6,242 nt of DNA, from assembly GCA_002428495.1 (NCBI GenBank), contig DIWR01000022.1:55275-61516 (forward strand), read 5' to 3'. This DNA is from Synergistaceae bacterium UBA6101. GTDB taxonomy: Bacteria; Synergistota; Synergistia; Synergistales; Synergistaceae. The notes below the pieces were generated by a model. That model was not told the DNA's origin. It was given only the letters and a program-made list of their open reading frames with translations, and did not search any database. Of this stretch, positions 1 to 6,242 are shown piece after piece; the stretch's first letter is position 1, and every line of letters begins with the position of its first letter. The position numbers and the translations under genes are program-made.

Positions 1-39
1 ACACTTTTGTATGAAATTATGTGATAGGGTGTGATGCCA

Positions 40-1029
40 ATGGAACGTCAAATTTTGAGCCGGCTCAAAATCTGGAAAGAGAGCAGCCACAGAAAACCTT
101 TGATACTAAAAGGAGCCAGACAGGTAGGCAAGACTTGGGCATTGAAGGAATTTGGCAGCCGCAGTTATGAAAATGTTGCCTGTTTTAATTTTGAAGAGCA
201 CAGTGAATACAAACAGTTCTTTGAAAAAACCAAAGATATTGATCGGATCCTGCAAAACCTTATGATGGCCGGTGGGTATCAGATCAACCCCGGATCGACG
301 CTTGTAATACTTGATGAGATCCAGGAATGTCCGGATGCCCTGACAGCACTGAAATATTTTTGTGAAAATGCGCCGGAGTACCATGTTGCTTGTGCGGGTT
401 CTCTGCTTGGGATTGCCCTTTCCAAGCCGGTTTCATTTCCGGTCGGCAAGGTGGAATCCATTGAGCTCGGACCAATGACATTTACTGAATTTCTTATGGC
501 TGACGGTGATAATAATCTCGTGGAGTATTTAGGATCGCTGGATATTTTAGAGCCGCTGCCGGATGCCTTTTTCAATCCGCTTTACGAGAAGCTTAAAATG
601 TATTTTGTTACCGGAGGAATGCCAGAGTCAGTCTATTCCTGGATCAAAGAGCGTGATACGGATCTGATACAATCAGTCCTGTCGAACATACTCGGATCAT
701 ATGAACGTGATTTTGCAAAACATCCCGATCTGAAGGATTTTCCCAAGATATCAATGATATGGAAGTCGATCCCATCACAGCTTTCGAGAGAGAACAAAAA
801 GTTCATATATAAAGCTGTCAAAGAAGGTGCAAGGGCAAGGGAATACGAGGATGCGATCCAATGGCTCTCCGATGCGGGCTTGATTTACAAAATTTACCGA
901 AACACTGCACCATGGCTTCCGATAATGGCATATGATGATCTTTCAGCTTTTAAAATCTATATGGGGGATGTCGGATTGCTTCGCCGTCTCTCTCTCCTGG
1001 TGGTACGATCATGTCACAGAAACATCTGA
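40..1029 (+). CDS. AAA_14/DUF4143-family ATPase, C-terminally truncated
   Basis: This is a P-loop ATPase of the large AAA_14 + DUF4143 group, common in anaerobic bacteria and archaea; its cellular role is not established. Counting from the ATG at 40 (329 residues), the Walker A motif GARQVGKT is at 25-32, Walker B LVILDEIQ at 88-95 and a sensor-type GSLLG at 120-124. These are followed by the family segment FPVGKVE (from 133) and the start of the DUF4143 part (SYERDFAKH near 220). Family-like sequence runs to MGDVGLLRRLS (308-318). Then 11 unrelated residues precede a TGA. Relatives usually continue about 100 residues further with a nuclease-like C-terminal segment, which is absent here. In-frame starts also exist at GTG 31 and ATG 34. 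I prefer ATG 40 because AGGG at 26-29 is 10 bases away and relatives start with a similar MxR motif. The protein is probably non-functional or altered. The family call is firm and the start is moderately sure. Confidence 0.85.
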   Translation: MERQILSRLKIWKESSHRKPLILKGARQVGKTWALKEFGSRSYENVACFNFEEHSEYKQFFEKTKDIDRILQNLMMAGGYQINPGSTLVILDEIQECPDALTALKYFCENAPEYHVACAGSLLGIALSKPVSFPVGKVESIELGPMTFTEFLMADGDNNLVEYLGSLDILEPLPDAFFNPLYEKLKMYFVTGGMPESVYSWIKERDTDLIQSVLSNILGSYERDFAKHPDLKDFPKISMIWKSIPSQLSRENKKFIYKAVKEGARAREYEDAIQWLSDAGLIYKIYRNTAPWLPIMAYDDLSAFKIYMGDVGLLRRLSLLVVRSCHRNI

Positions 1030-1073
1030 GTAAATTAAATTTAGATGACAGCAGTACACTTGTATCAGCAGAG

Positions 1074-1101
1074 CCGACCAACGAGCCATCGGATCGGTTT
1101 T
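1074..1101 (+). terminator. Weak terminator-like hairpin after the ATPase gene
   Basis: CCGACC (1074-1079) can pair with GGATCGG (1091-1097) if one A is bulged, leaving an 11-base loop. TTTT follows at 1098-1101. The stem is short and the T run is brief, so this may be chance. Its position between the truncated ATPase gene and the next start is suitable for a terminator. Confidence 0.25.
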
Positions 1102-1146
1102 GAGAAATCAAACAGCAGAGTTGTTCGAGTGATTTTCTGAGCTTAG

Positions 1147-1155
1147 AAGGAGGAG
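1147..1155 (+). promoter_or_regulatory. Ribosome binding site deciding a GTG start
   Basis: AAGGAGGAG is a near-perfect Shine-Dalgarno sequence. The core AAGGAGG ends at 1153, nine bases before the GTG at 1163. It fixes this GTG as the start of the exported hydrolase. That start also yields a complete signal peptide with its positively charged N-terminus. No convincing -35/-10 promoter pair could be picked out in the 133-base spacer. Confidence 0.85.
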
Positions 1156-1162
1156 AAATATT

Positions 1163-1240
1163 GTGAAAAATTCAAAGAAAATTCTGGTTTCATTGGCAGT
1201 ATTATTGGTCTTTTCATTTACAGCCTCCACTGTGTTGGCT
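1163..1240 (+). other. Signal peptide coding region, cleavage before the catalytic Cys27
   Basis: Residues 1-26 have a Lys-rich start, a hydrophobic core of about 15 residues and end in V-L-A. A signal peptidase I cut after Ala26 would leave Cys27 at the N-terminus, as in exported penicillin V acylases of Gram-negative bacteria. VLAC also loosely resembles a lipobox, although Leu at -2 is unusual. Lipidation of Cys27 would block its catalytic role. Confidence 0.75.
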
Positions 1241-3097
1241 TGTTCTGAAGTATTTATAAAGTCAGGGCAGAATGTTATTGTTTCTTCTAGAAATTTCGAT
1301 TTCATGAATGGCAGGGGATTTATTAGATTTTCGCAGGCCGGAGAATATAAAACTTCACAAATTTCATCCGACACGAAAAGGGCATTGGGTTGGCTGAGCA
1401 AATATCCGTCCATATCGTTCAATACGTATTTTGATAAACCTGGACCTGAGAAAGGATCCTCATTCTATGTAGCAGGAGTGGATGGCATCAATATTGAAGG
1501 TTTTAAAGTGGGAACATATTTTTTAGACAATTCTTCTTTTCCTGACAGCCCAACAGAAAAAACTATAGATGTAGGAAGCTTTATGCAATATCTTTTAGAT
1601 AACTTCAAATCTGTAGATGAAGCTATAAGAGATATTGAAAATAATAATTACCATGTTATTTCACTGCCAACAGGCGCCCTTGAGGTGAAACTTCATTTTT
1701 TTCTGCATGATATAACGGGTAAATCAGCTATTGTTGAATTTATCAGAGGCAGGACAAATATTATTTATGACCCTGAAATTCCGGTCCTGACAAATTCACC
1801 ATATTTGGAATCAATAGAACATATAAATGCTTATGAGGCCGCGAAAGGTAAAGATGCTGTTCCCGGAGGCAAAGAATCGCTTGATCGCTTTGTCCGTGCT
1901 GCTTACTATTGGAAGCATTTACCTGCAACAGTAAATGCTGATGAAGCTGTAAAAAATGGTTTCTCCGTTATGCAGCCGCCGGCAGTTTCTCCCGGTTTTG
2001 ATCACGGTTTTACGCAGTGGACAATAGTAACAGACATTAAGAGTAAGCATGTATATTTTAGAACATATAATGGCCTTTCTGTTGCTTTCATTGACCTTGA
2101 GAAGGTAGAGGCGGCATCAAAAGCATCAAGTGATATAGACTTGCTTAGGACCGATCTGAGCGGTGATATCAGCGGAATGTTTTCCGCCTCTGAAGAATTT
2201 GATCCGGCAGGAGCACCTCCTGCACCTGACTATTCAGACAAATCAAATTGGATCAGCTTGCCGGCAGGGGCGTCCGAGAAGGCTGTTGACGTGTTTTTTG
2301 TCCACCCAACAACGTATTTCTTCCCTAACACATGGAATGAAAGCATCGCATTTGCTAAACAGAATCCCAATGTGACCATGAGTATCAAAAATCAGGCAAG
2401 TGTATTTTCTTCGTCATGCAATGTTTATGCCCCTCATTACCGGGATGCACATATTAAGGTTTTGGAGGCTTCTGAAAAGAGCAAAAATGAAGCTTTAAAT
2501 CTTGCATATAATGATGTTGAGCGCGCCTTTGATCATTACATCACACACTTCAATCGCAATAAGCCGTTTATTCTGGCAGGGCACAGTCAGGGATCCAATC
2601 TGCTGCTTTGGCTTCTTCAGCGTAAGTTCAGCGACCCCGGATTACAGAAGCGATTGGTTGCAAGCTACATTATTGGATGGCCTGTAACAGCTGATGACAT
2701 GAAGGACAATCGCTATATAAAAATCAGCCGGGATCCCAAGGAGATCGGTGCGGTCATAACTTACAATACACAAACACTGCATCCCGAAATGTCTATAGTC
2801 AGTCCGGGAGCGATAGGGGTCAATCCGCTTACGATGGATGATACGAAAAAAATGGTATCGAAACAGAAGCATCTTGGTGCAGTTTTCTTTACAGAGAAAG
2901 GCATGATCGAGATCCCTAACTATACAGGCGCACAAACTGTAAATGGAGCCCTGACTGTTCCTTACAACCTTGAATCAGAGTATGTCCAGACCGGTTATAA
3001 GGGTTTTTATCACCAATACGACTATAATATTTTTTACAGGAATATTGAGAACGATGCTTTAAGGAGAATAAAGGAATATTTCAAGAAAAACCAATAA
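1163..3097 (+). CDS. Exported two-domain hydrolase: choloylglycine hydrolase-like amidase fused to DUF3089 alpha/beta-hydrolase
   Basis: This is a 644-residue secreted protein. Residues 1-26 are a signal peptide (KNSKK, hydrophobic core, VLA) that ends just before Cys27. Residues 27 to about 315 match the choloylglycine hydrolase/penicillin V acylase (Ntn-hydrolase) family. Cys27, Arg43, Asp46, Asn211 (in VLTNSP) and Arg242 (in RFVRAAYY) correspond to bile salt hydrolase Cys2, Arg18, Asp21, Asn175 and Arg228. The Cys-Arg and Cys-Asp spacings (+16, +19) are identical. Signal peptide removal would expose the nucleophile. After a linker with APPAP (about 317-355), residues 356-640 match DUF3089: DYSDKSNW, VDVFFVHPTTY (375-385), VFSSSCNVYAPHYR (414-427), nucleophile elbow GHSQG with Ser475 (473-477), and YHQYDYNIFYRN near the end, where His617 is the likely catalytic His. 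The amidase would cleave a conjugated bile salt, penicillin-like or acyl-homoserine-lactone amide; the second domain is probably an esterase or lipase. Substrates are inferred. It begins 133 bases after the truncated ATPase gene. Confidence 0.9.
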   Translation: MKNSKKILVSLAVLLVFSFTASTVLACSEVFIKSGQNVIVSSRNFDFMNGRGFIRFSQAGEYKTSQISSDTKRALGWLSKYPSISFNTYFDKPGPEKGSSFYVAGVDGINIEGFKVGTYFLDNSSFPDSPTEKTIDVGSFMQYLLDNFKSVDEAIRDIENNNYHVISLPTGALEVKLHFFLHDITGKSAIVEFIRGRTNIIYDPEIPVLTNSPYLESIEHINAYEAAKGKDAVPGGKESLDRFVRAAYYWKHLPATVNADEAVKNGFSVMQPPAVSPGFDHGFTQWTIVTDIKSKHVYFRTYNGLSVAFIDLEKVEAASKASSDIDLLRTDLSGDISGMFSASEEFDPAGAPPAPDYSDKSNWISLPAGASEKAVDVFFVHPTTYFFPNTWNESIAFAKQNPNVTMSIKNQASVFSSSCNVYAPHYRDAHIKVLEASEKSKNEALNLAYNDVERAFDHYITHFNRNKPFILAGHSQGSNLLLWLLQRKFSDPGLQKRLVASYIIGWPVTADDMKDNRYIKISRDPKEIGAVITYNTQTLHPEMSIVSPGAIGVNPLTMDDTKKMVSKQKHLGAVFFTEKGMIEIPNYTGAQTVNGALTVPYNLESEYVQTGYKGFYHQYDYNIFYRNIENDALRRIKEYFKKNQ

Positions 3098-3132
3098 ATC
3101 TGATGGCCAGGGGAATCTAATGTGTGAGATAA

Positions 3133-3363
3133 GAATTTGACGGCAAGGCCAAATTGATCATCTCTGACAACAGAGAAAGTGCGAACATATATACAAGGGA
3201 TGTTTACAAATATTCCAATGGACGGCCTCTGCTTATCGAAACAGTGATAACCGAATATAAGAAGCTTAAGGATGCAAACGGAAAATTGAAGCTTTTTGAG
3301 GTCAAGACCACCAAAAAGCTGATCGATGGAAAGATGAAGGTTACTGGCGTTGAAAAGAAATGA
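3133..3363 (+). pseudogene. C-terminal remnant of an unidentified protein
   Basis: The frame is open from just after a TAA at 3130 to the TGA at 3361 and encodes about 76 residues. The sequence is charged and beta-strand-like: alternating hydrophobic and polar residues, with segments such as KLIISDN, IYTRDVYKY, LLIETVITEYKKL and KLFEVKTTKKL. It reads like natural protein. There is no ATG near the beginning; the only early start is a TTG at 3154 that sits inside the sequence pattern and has no good ribosome binding site. The simplest reading is the last part of an exported or lipoprotein-like gene whose front has been lost. I do not recognise the family with certainty. A small real protein starting at TTG 3154 (69 residues) is the alternative. 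Confidence 0.5.
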
Positions 3364-3381
3364 TCCGTGCAATTGAGACAG

Positions 3382-3430
3382 GGGCAGCCCTGGCTTAACA
3401 GTACAATAGTGAAACTGCGGGCTGCTCTTT
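3382..3430 (+). terminator. Probable rho-independent terminator before mprF
   Basis: GGGCAGCCC (3382-3390) pairs with GGGCTGCTC (3419-3427) over nine base pairs with one G-T wobble. Inside the loop, CAGT (3399-3402) can pair with ACTG (3414-3417). TTT follows at 3428-3430, a short T run. It begins 18 bases after the end of the gene remnant and lies 44 bases upstream of the mprF start. It would therefore end transcription from upstream, or act as a leader hairpin if transcription reads through. Confidence 0.55.
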
Positions 3431-3459
3431 GAAAAAAACTTGAATTCGCAGGGTTACAG

Positions 3460-3467
3460 AGGAGGGG
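3460..3467 (+). promoter_or_regulatory. Ribosome binding site deciding the GTG start of mprF
   Basis: AGGAGGGG is a strong Shine-Dalgarno sequence; its GGAGG core ends eight bases before the GTG at 3474. It supports this GTG over internal starts. The resulting N-terminus (MEFPARRKIIKL) is basic and directly precedes the first membrane helix, as expected for the family. Confidence 0.85.
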
Positions 3468-3473
3468 TCTTCA

Positions 3474-6023
3474 GTGGAATTTCCGGCAAGACGAAAGATC
3501 ATCAAGTTAATAGGCCTTGTCATCACAGTCCTTGCTGTATATTTCCTCCACAAAGAAATTTCTCAATATAACTTTGCGGACATAAGGAGATCGGTCAGGG
3601 AAATACCTGATTACAGGCTTATCTTTGCCTTATTGTTCACGCTCATGAACTACGCCATACTCACCCTTAATGATGGTATGGCCCTGAAATATATAGGCAA
3701 AAAACTTCATTGGGCAAAGGTTGGGTTTGCCTCATTTGTCAGCAACACGATCTCGTTCAACCTGGGGATGCCCCTTCTTACCGGAGGTTCGACAAGATAC
3801 GGCATATACAGCGCTTACGGGCTGAACACCTCGGAGACGGCAAAAGTCCTTGGCTTCTGCAACCTGACTATCTGGCTTGGATCCGCAGGGATACTTGGCG
3901 TACTTTTACTCTCGGAACCTGCCGGTACGATAGCGCGGATACCTTTGCTGGAAAAATGGGGAAAAATCCCCGGCTTCTTATTACTTATATTTGTAATTTC
4001 CGCCGCACTTCTCAGCTGGTCCGGGAAAAGCATAAAAATCAGGGGAGAGGATATATCCCTTCCTCCGCTCAAATACTTTATTGCACAGATCATGGTATCC
4101 ATAGCCGATTATCTATGTGCATCAATGGCCCTTTTCTCTCTCCTGCCGAACAGCGACATCTCTATTTTCCACTACACGGGATGCTATGTCATTTCTGTGC
4201 TTCTGGGTGGAATGAGTCAGGTTCCGGGCGGACTTGGAGTTCTGGACTCGACCCTTATGGTGACCCTCTCGCCCTGGTACTCTGGGACAGAAATGATAGG
4301 TGCGCTTTTAGTCTACAGGGTCATCTATTATCTGTTTCCACTCTGCCTTTCAGCTGTTCTGATGGGAGGACGCCAACTAATTTCAACGTGCGGAGATGTA
4401 AAAAGTGCGACTCTTAGCGCAGGAAAAGGATTTTTTGCGATCTATCCTGCCATATTGTCTTTCGGGGTCTTTGCCTCCGGCTCGGTCCTGCTATTTTCAG
4501 CCTCAAAGCCGGGACTGCCGCAGCGGCTCGCCATACTTGATAAATTTATACCGATGGATATCATCGAGATATCTCACTTCCTGAGCAGTCTGGCAGGCCT
4601 TTTTCTCCTCTTTCTCGCTCAGGGAATAAAGAGAAGGCTTCGCGTTGCATGGATGCTGACAATCGCTTTAATGGCTGCGGGTATCGGCTTTTCTGTATTA
4701 AAAGGCCTTGATTATGAGGAGGCCCTGATACTGGGAGTTTTACTTCTGCCTCTTATGGCGGCCAGGAAAAATTTCGACAGGGAGTCTAAGCTTCTTTCGC
4801 CCGGCATATCGTTTGACAGGGTGATGCCTGCGGCAGTTGTTCTGACCTCTTCAGCATGGCTTGGCTATTTTTCCTTCAGGCACTCTGAATATGCAAGCCT
4901 CAGCATTCTGCAGTTCGCGCTCTCCGGAAAGGCCCCATGGTTTTTAAGGGCAAGCGTCACGCTTTCCGCCGCCGCACTTGTTCTTCCCCTATTAAAACTA
5001 TTCAGGGTGAAGCCGGATATTTCAATGGTTCCTACCGGGACGGATATTGAAAAGGCGCTAAATATAGCAAAATCGTCCCCGGACGCGTCGGCATTCCTTG
5101 CACTGACGGGGGACAAATCATTCTTCTTCAGTCCGACGGGCAGGACGATGATATGTTTTGCTGAAGAGGGGCCTTACTGGTTCGTTATGGGGGACCCCTT
5201 TGGAGAAGGTGAAGAATTCCGGGACCTGACATGGTCCTTCAGGGAAAAAGCTGATATGAACGGAAAGAAAGTTGTTTATTACGAAGTATCGGAGAGGGAC
5301 CTCTCCCTTTACATAGAACAGGGACTTGCACCGGTAAAGATCGGGGAAAACGCCAAGGTTCCCCTTGCAGATCTCTCTTTTGAGAAGGAATCCGAATGGC
5401 ACGGGCAGAGGCATACTCTTAAAAAACTTTCGAAGGACGGTTCAGTTTTCCGGGTCCTCTCTGGTGAAGATGCTAAAGCGGCTCTTCCAAGGCTGAAAGA
5501 GATCTCAGAACAGTGGCTCAAATCGAAGCAGGGGCATGAAAAAGGATTTTCACTGGGCTTTTTCAGCGAAGAGTACATTAGTAATTTTAAGATCGCAGTA
5601 GTAGAGCGCGATGGAGAAATACAGGCATTTGCAAACGTTTGGACAAGTGCAGACAAAAATGAGGTCTCGCCCGACATGATGAGATACATGGACAATGCTC
5701 CCTCAGATACGATGGAATTCCTATTTCTGAATCTGATGTTGTGGGCAAAAGAGGGGGGTTACGCGTATTTTGACCTGGGGATGGCTCCTCTTTCCGGTGT
5801 CAAAGGAGGTCCTCATGGTCCGCTTTGGGGCAGGACCGCTGAAATGTTGTATGAGCATGGCAGTGCATTTTATAATTTCCAGGGACTGAGGCATTATAAG
5901 GAAAAATACAAACCTGTCTGGGAACCTAGATATGTGGCAGTGCCTCATGAATTGTCACTTCCCACTGTTCTTGCAGCTGCAGCGATGCTTATCTCAAAAG
6001 GCCCAAAGGGTGTAAGGCCTTGA
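3474..6023 (+). CDS. mprF: MprF: bifunctional phosphatidylglycerol lysyltransferase/flippase
   Basis: This is an 849-residue membrane protein of full family length. The N-terminal flippase domain (about 1-310, UPF0104/LPG_synthase_TM) shows many hydrophobic segments, the LLTGGSTRYGIYSAYGL region (101-117) and the signature GGMSQVPGGLGVLDS (245-259). Further membrane segments fill about 320-510. The cytoplasmic synthase domain (DUF2156, GNAT-like fold; about 520-849) shows FLALTGDKSFFF (541-552), GPYWFVMGDPFG (566-577), GFSLGFF (691-697), MMRY (735-738), FDLGMAPLSGV (766-776) and LRHYKEKYKPVWEPRY (805-820). The family transfers an amino acid, usually Lys or Ala, from aminoacyl-tRNA to phosphatidylglycerol and flips the product to the outer leaflet. 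This lowers negative surface charge and protects against cationic antimicrobial peptides. Which amino acid is used cannot be read from the sequence. No frameshift or missing segment was seen. The downstream small gene starts 32 bases after the stop and may be co-transcribed. Confidence 0.95.
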   Translation: MEFPARRKIIKLIGLVITVLAVYFLHKEISQYNFADIRRSVREIPDYRLIFALLFTLMNYAILTLNDGMALKYIGKKLHWAKVGFASFVSNTISFNLGMPLLTGGSTRYGIYSAYGLNTSETAKVLGFCNLTIWLGSAGILGVLLLSEPAGTIARIPLLEKWGKIPGFLLLIFVISAALLSWSGKSIKIRGEDISLPPLKYFIAQIMVSIADYLCASMALFSLLPNSDISIFHYTGCYVISVLLGGMSQVPGGLGVLDSTLMVTLSPWYSGTEMIGALLVYRVIYYLFPLCLSAVLMGGRQLISTCGDVKSATLSAGKGFFAIYPAILSFGVFASGSVLLFSASKPGLPQRLAILDKFIPMDIIEISHFLSSLAGLFLLFLAQGIKRRLRVAWMLTIALMAAGIGFSVLKGLDYEEALILGVLLLPLMAARKNFDRESKLLSPGISFDRVMPAAVVLTSSAWLGYFSFRHSEYASLSILQFALSGKAPWFLRASVTLSAAALVLPLLKLFRVKPDISMVPTGTDIEKALNIAKSSPDASAFLALTGDKSFFFSPTGRTMICFAEEGPYWFVMGDPFGEGEEFRDLTWSFREKADMNGKKVVYYEVSERDLSLYIEQGLAPVKIGENAKVPLADLSFEKESEWHGQRHTLKKLSKDGSVFRVLSGEDAKAALPRLKEISEQWLKSKQGHEKGFSLGFFSEEYISNFKIAVVERDGEIQAFANVWTSADKNEVSPDMMRYMDNAPSDTMEFLFLNLMLWAKEGGYAYFDLGMAPLSGVKGGPHGPLWGRTAEMLYEHGSAFYNFQGLRHYKEKYKPVWEPRYVAVPHELSLPTVLAAAAMLISKGPKGVRP

Positions 6024-6055
6024 TCCGTAAAATAAATATTGGGCAGGTTATCTGA

Positions 6056-6223
6056 ATGAGCAAATATGATCGGCTATGGAAACATATAAAGAGTGAGGAC
6101 AAGGATATCCTGCTTCTCTCTTTTGAGGAGATCGGGAAAATTGCGGGAGTTACTATTGATCACTCTTTCCTGATTTATCAAAATAAAAAGTCCCGCAGCC
6201 GGATAGTCAGTCCGGCAACTTAA
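6056..6223 (+). CDS. Small hypothetical protein with an MSKYD-type N-terminus, probably truncated
   Basis: This is a 55-residue open frame beginning MSKYDRLWKHIKS and containing LLLSFEEIGKIAGVTIDHSFL (about 19-39). This strongly recalls a family of small soluble proteins of unknown function in Bacillota and relatives, with the pattern MSKYDxLWxYI...LTFEEIxxIxGxxIDHSFL. In that family the sequence usually continues with a YKKE...YGYxVxKISMK segment, giving about 70-100 residues. Here, after HSFLIY, it turns into a basic, unrelated tail and stops at TAA 6221. The C-terminal part is therefore missing or replaced. A weak ribosome binding site (AGG at 6045-6047) lies eight bases upstream. The 32-base gap from mprF suggests the same transcript. 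The family match is from memory of the pattern, and its function is unknown. Confidence 0.6.
   Translation: MSKYDRLWKHIKSEDKDILLLSFEEIGKIAGVTIDHSFLIYQNKKSRSRIVSPAT
6198..6216 (+). repeat. Short perfect inverted repeat at the tail of the small gene
   Basis: GCCGGA (6198-6203) and TCCGGC (6211-6216) form a six-base-pair hairpin with a seven-base loop, inside the last codons of the 55-residue gene. It is followed by an A-rich stretch rather than a T run, so it is a poor terminator on the + strand. On the opposite strand, a T-containing run would follow GC pairs only loosely. It could be a small palindromic element or chance. Confidence 0.35.
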
Positions 6224-6242
6224 AACTTATGCAAATGTAAAA

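Larger units (their letters stand above)
3098..3473. other. Gene-poor spacer with a gene remnant and a hairpin
   Basis: This 376-base gap between the hydrolase and mprF holds no intact gene. It contains an open stretch that looks like a gene tail (3133-3363), a GC-rich hairpin (3382-3427) and the mprF ribosome binding site (3460-3467). Nothing recognisable lies in 3098-3130. TTGAAA at 3429-3434 could be a -35 box, but no good -10 follows at the expected spacing, so no promoter is called. Confidence 0.6.

Noticed and set aside
1108..1422. A 104-codon open frame on the - strand covering the start of the hydrolase
   Set aside because: It overlaps the strong ribosome binding site, signal peptide and catalytic Cys region of the + strand gene, and shows no recognisable protein pattern.
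3034..3372. A 112-codon open frame on the - strand across the spacer
   Set aside because: It overlaps the conserved end of the DUF3089 domain and the more protein-like + strand remnant. Its translation looks like a shadow of an AT-rich coding sequence.
3429..3457. Possible promoter for mprF (TTGAAA at 3429)
   Set aside because: No acceptable -10 hexamer lies 16-18 bases downstream, so the match to a -35 box alone is not enough.
3710..4417. A 235-codon open frame on the + strand in another frame
   Set aside because: It lies wholly inside mprF, whose frame carries clear family motifs here (GGSTRYG, QVPGGLGVLD). The alternative translation is rich in Cys, Trp and Arg with no domain-like pattern, and it has no ribosome binding site in a suitable place.
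5309..5695. A 128-codon open frame on the - strand
   Set aside because: It is antisense to the conserved synthase domain of mprF. Its translation is Ser-rich and low in structure, typical of a shadow frame.
1..6242. Mobile elements, CRISPR arrays, tRNA or rRNA genes
   Set aside because: No transposase or integrase frame, no long terminal or direct repeats, no regularly spaced repeats and no tRNA-like cloverleaf sequence were seen by eye.

Overview
The window is a bacterial-type stretch. Every supported gene lies on the + strand, with purine-rich Shine-Dalgarno sites and GTG starts on the two large genes. The organism cannot be fixed from the sequence. An exported bile-salt-hydrolase/penicillin-acylase-type enzyme, a full-length MprF, an ATPase of the AAA_14/DUF4143 type and a small MSKYD-type protein together suggest an anaerobic, host-associated bacterium. 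Clostridia-like Bacillota or Synergistota are my best guesses, at low confidence.

Layout. Positions 40-1029 encode an AAA_14/DUF4143 ATPase that stops early, without the usual C-terminal part. Positions 1030-1162 are a spacer with a weak terminator-like hairpin. Positions 1163-3097 encode the most notable product: a secreted 644-residue protein that joins an N-terminal-nucleophile choloylglycine-hydrolase-like amidase to a DUF3089 alpha/beta-hydrolase. Both halves keep recognisable catalytic residues. Positions 3098-3473 hold no intact gene, only a 77-codon open stretch that looks like the tail of a lost gene, followed by a hairpin that probably ends transcription. Positions 3474-6023 encode a full-length MprF (flippase plus aminoacyl-phosphatidylglycerol synthase). 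Positions 6056-6223 encode a 55-residue protein whose N-terminus looks like a known small family but whose C-terminus is replaced. The last 19 bases show nothing.

How the parts fit. The exported hydrolase and MprF both act at the cell envelope: one would cleave amide- or ester-linked molecules outside the cytoplasm, the other would add positive charge to membrane lipid. They are separated by a gene remnant and a terminator-like hairpin, so they are probably separate transcription units. Several genes with missing ends (40-1029, 3133-3363, 6056-6223), together with uneven base composition, make this look like a rearranged accessory region. No mobile element, tRNA, rRNA or CRISPR array was seen.
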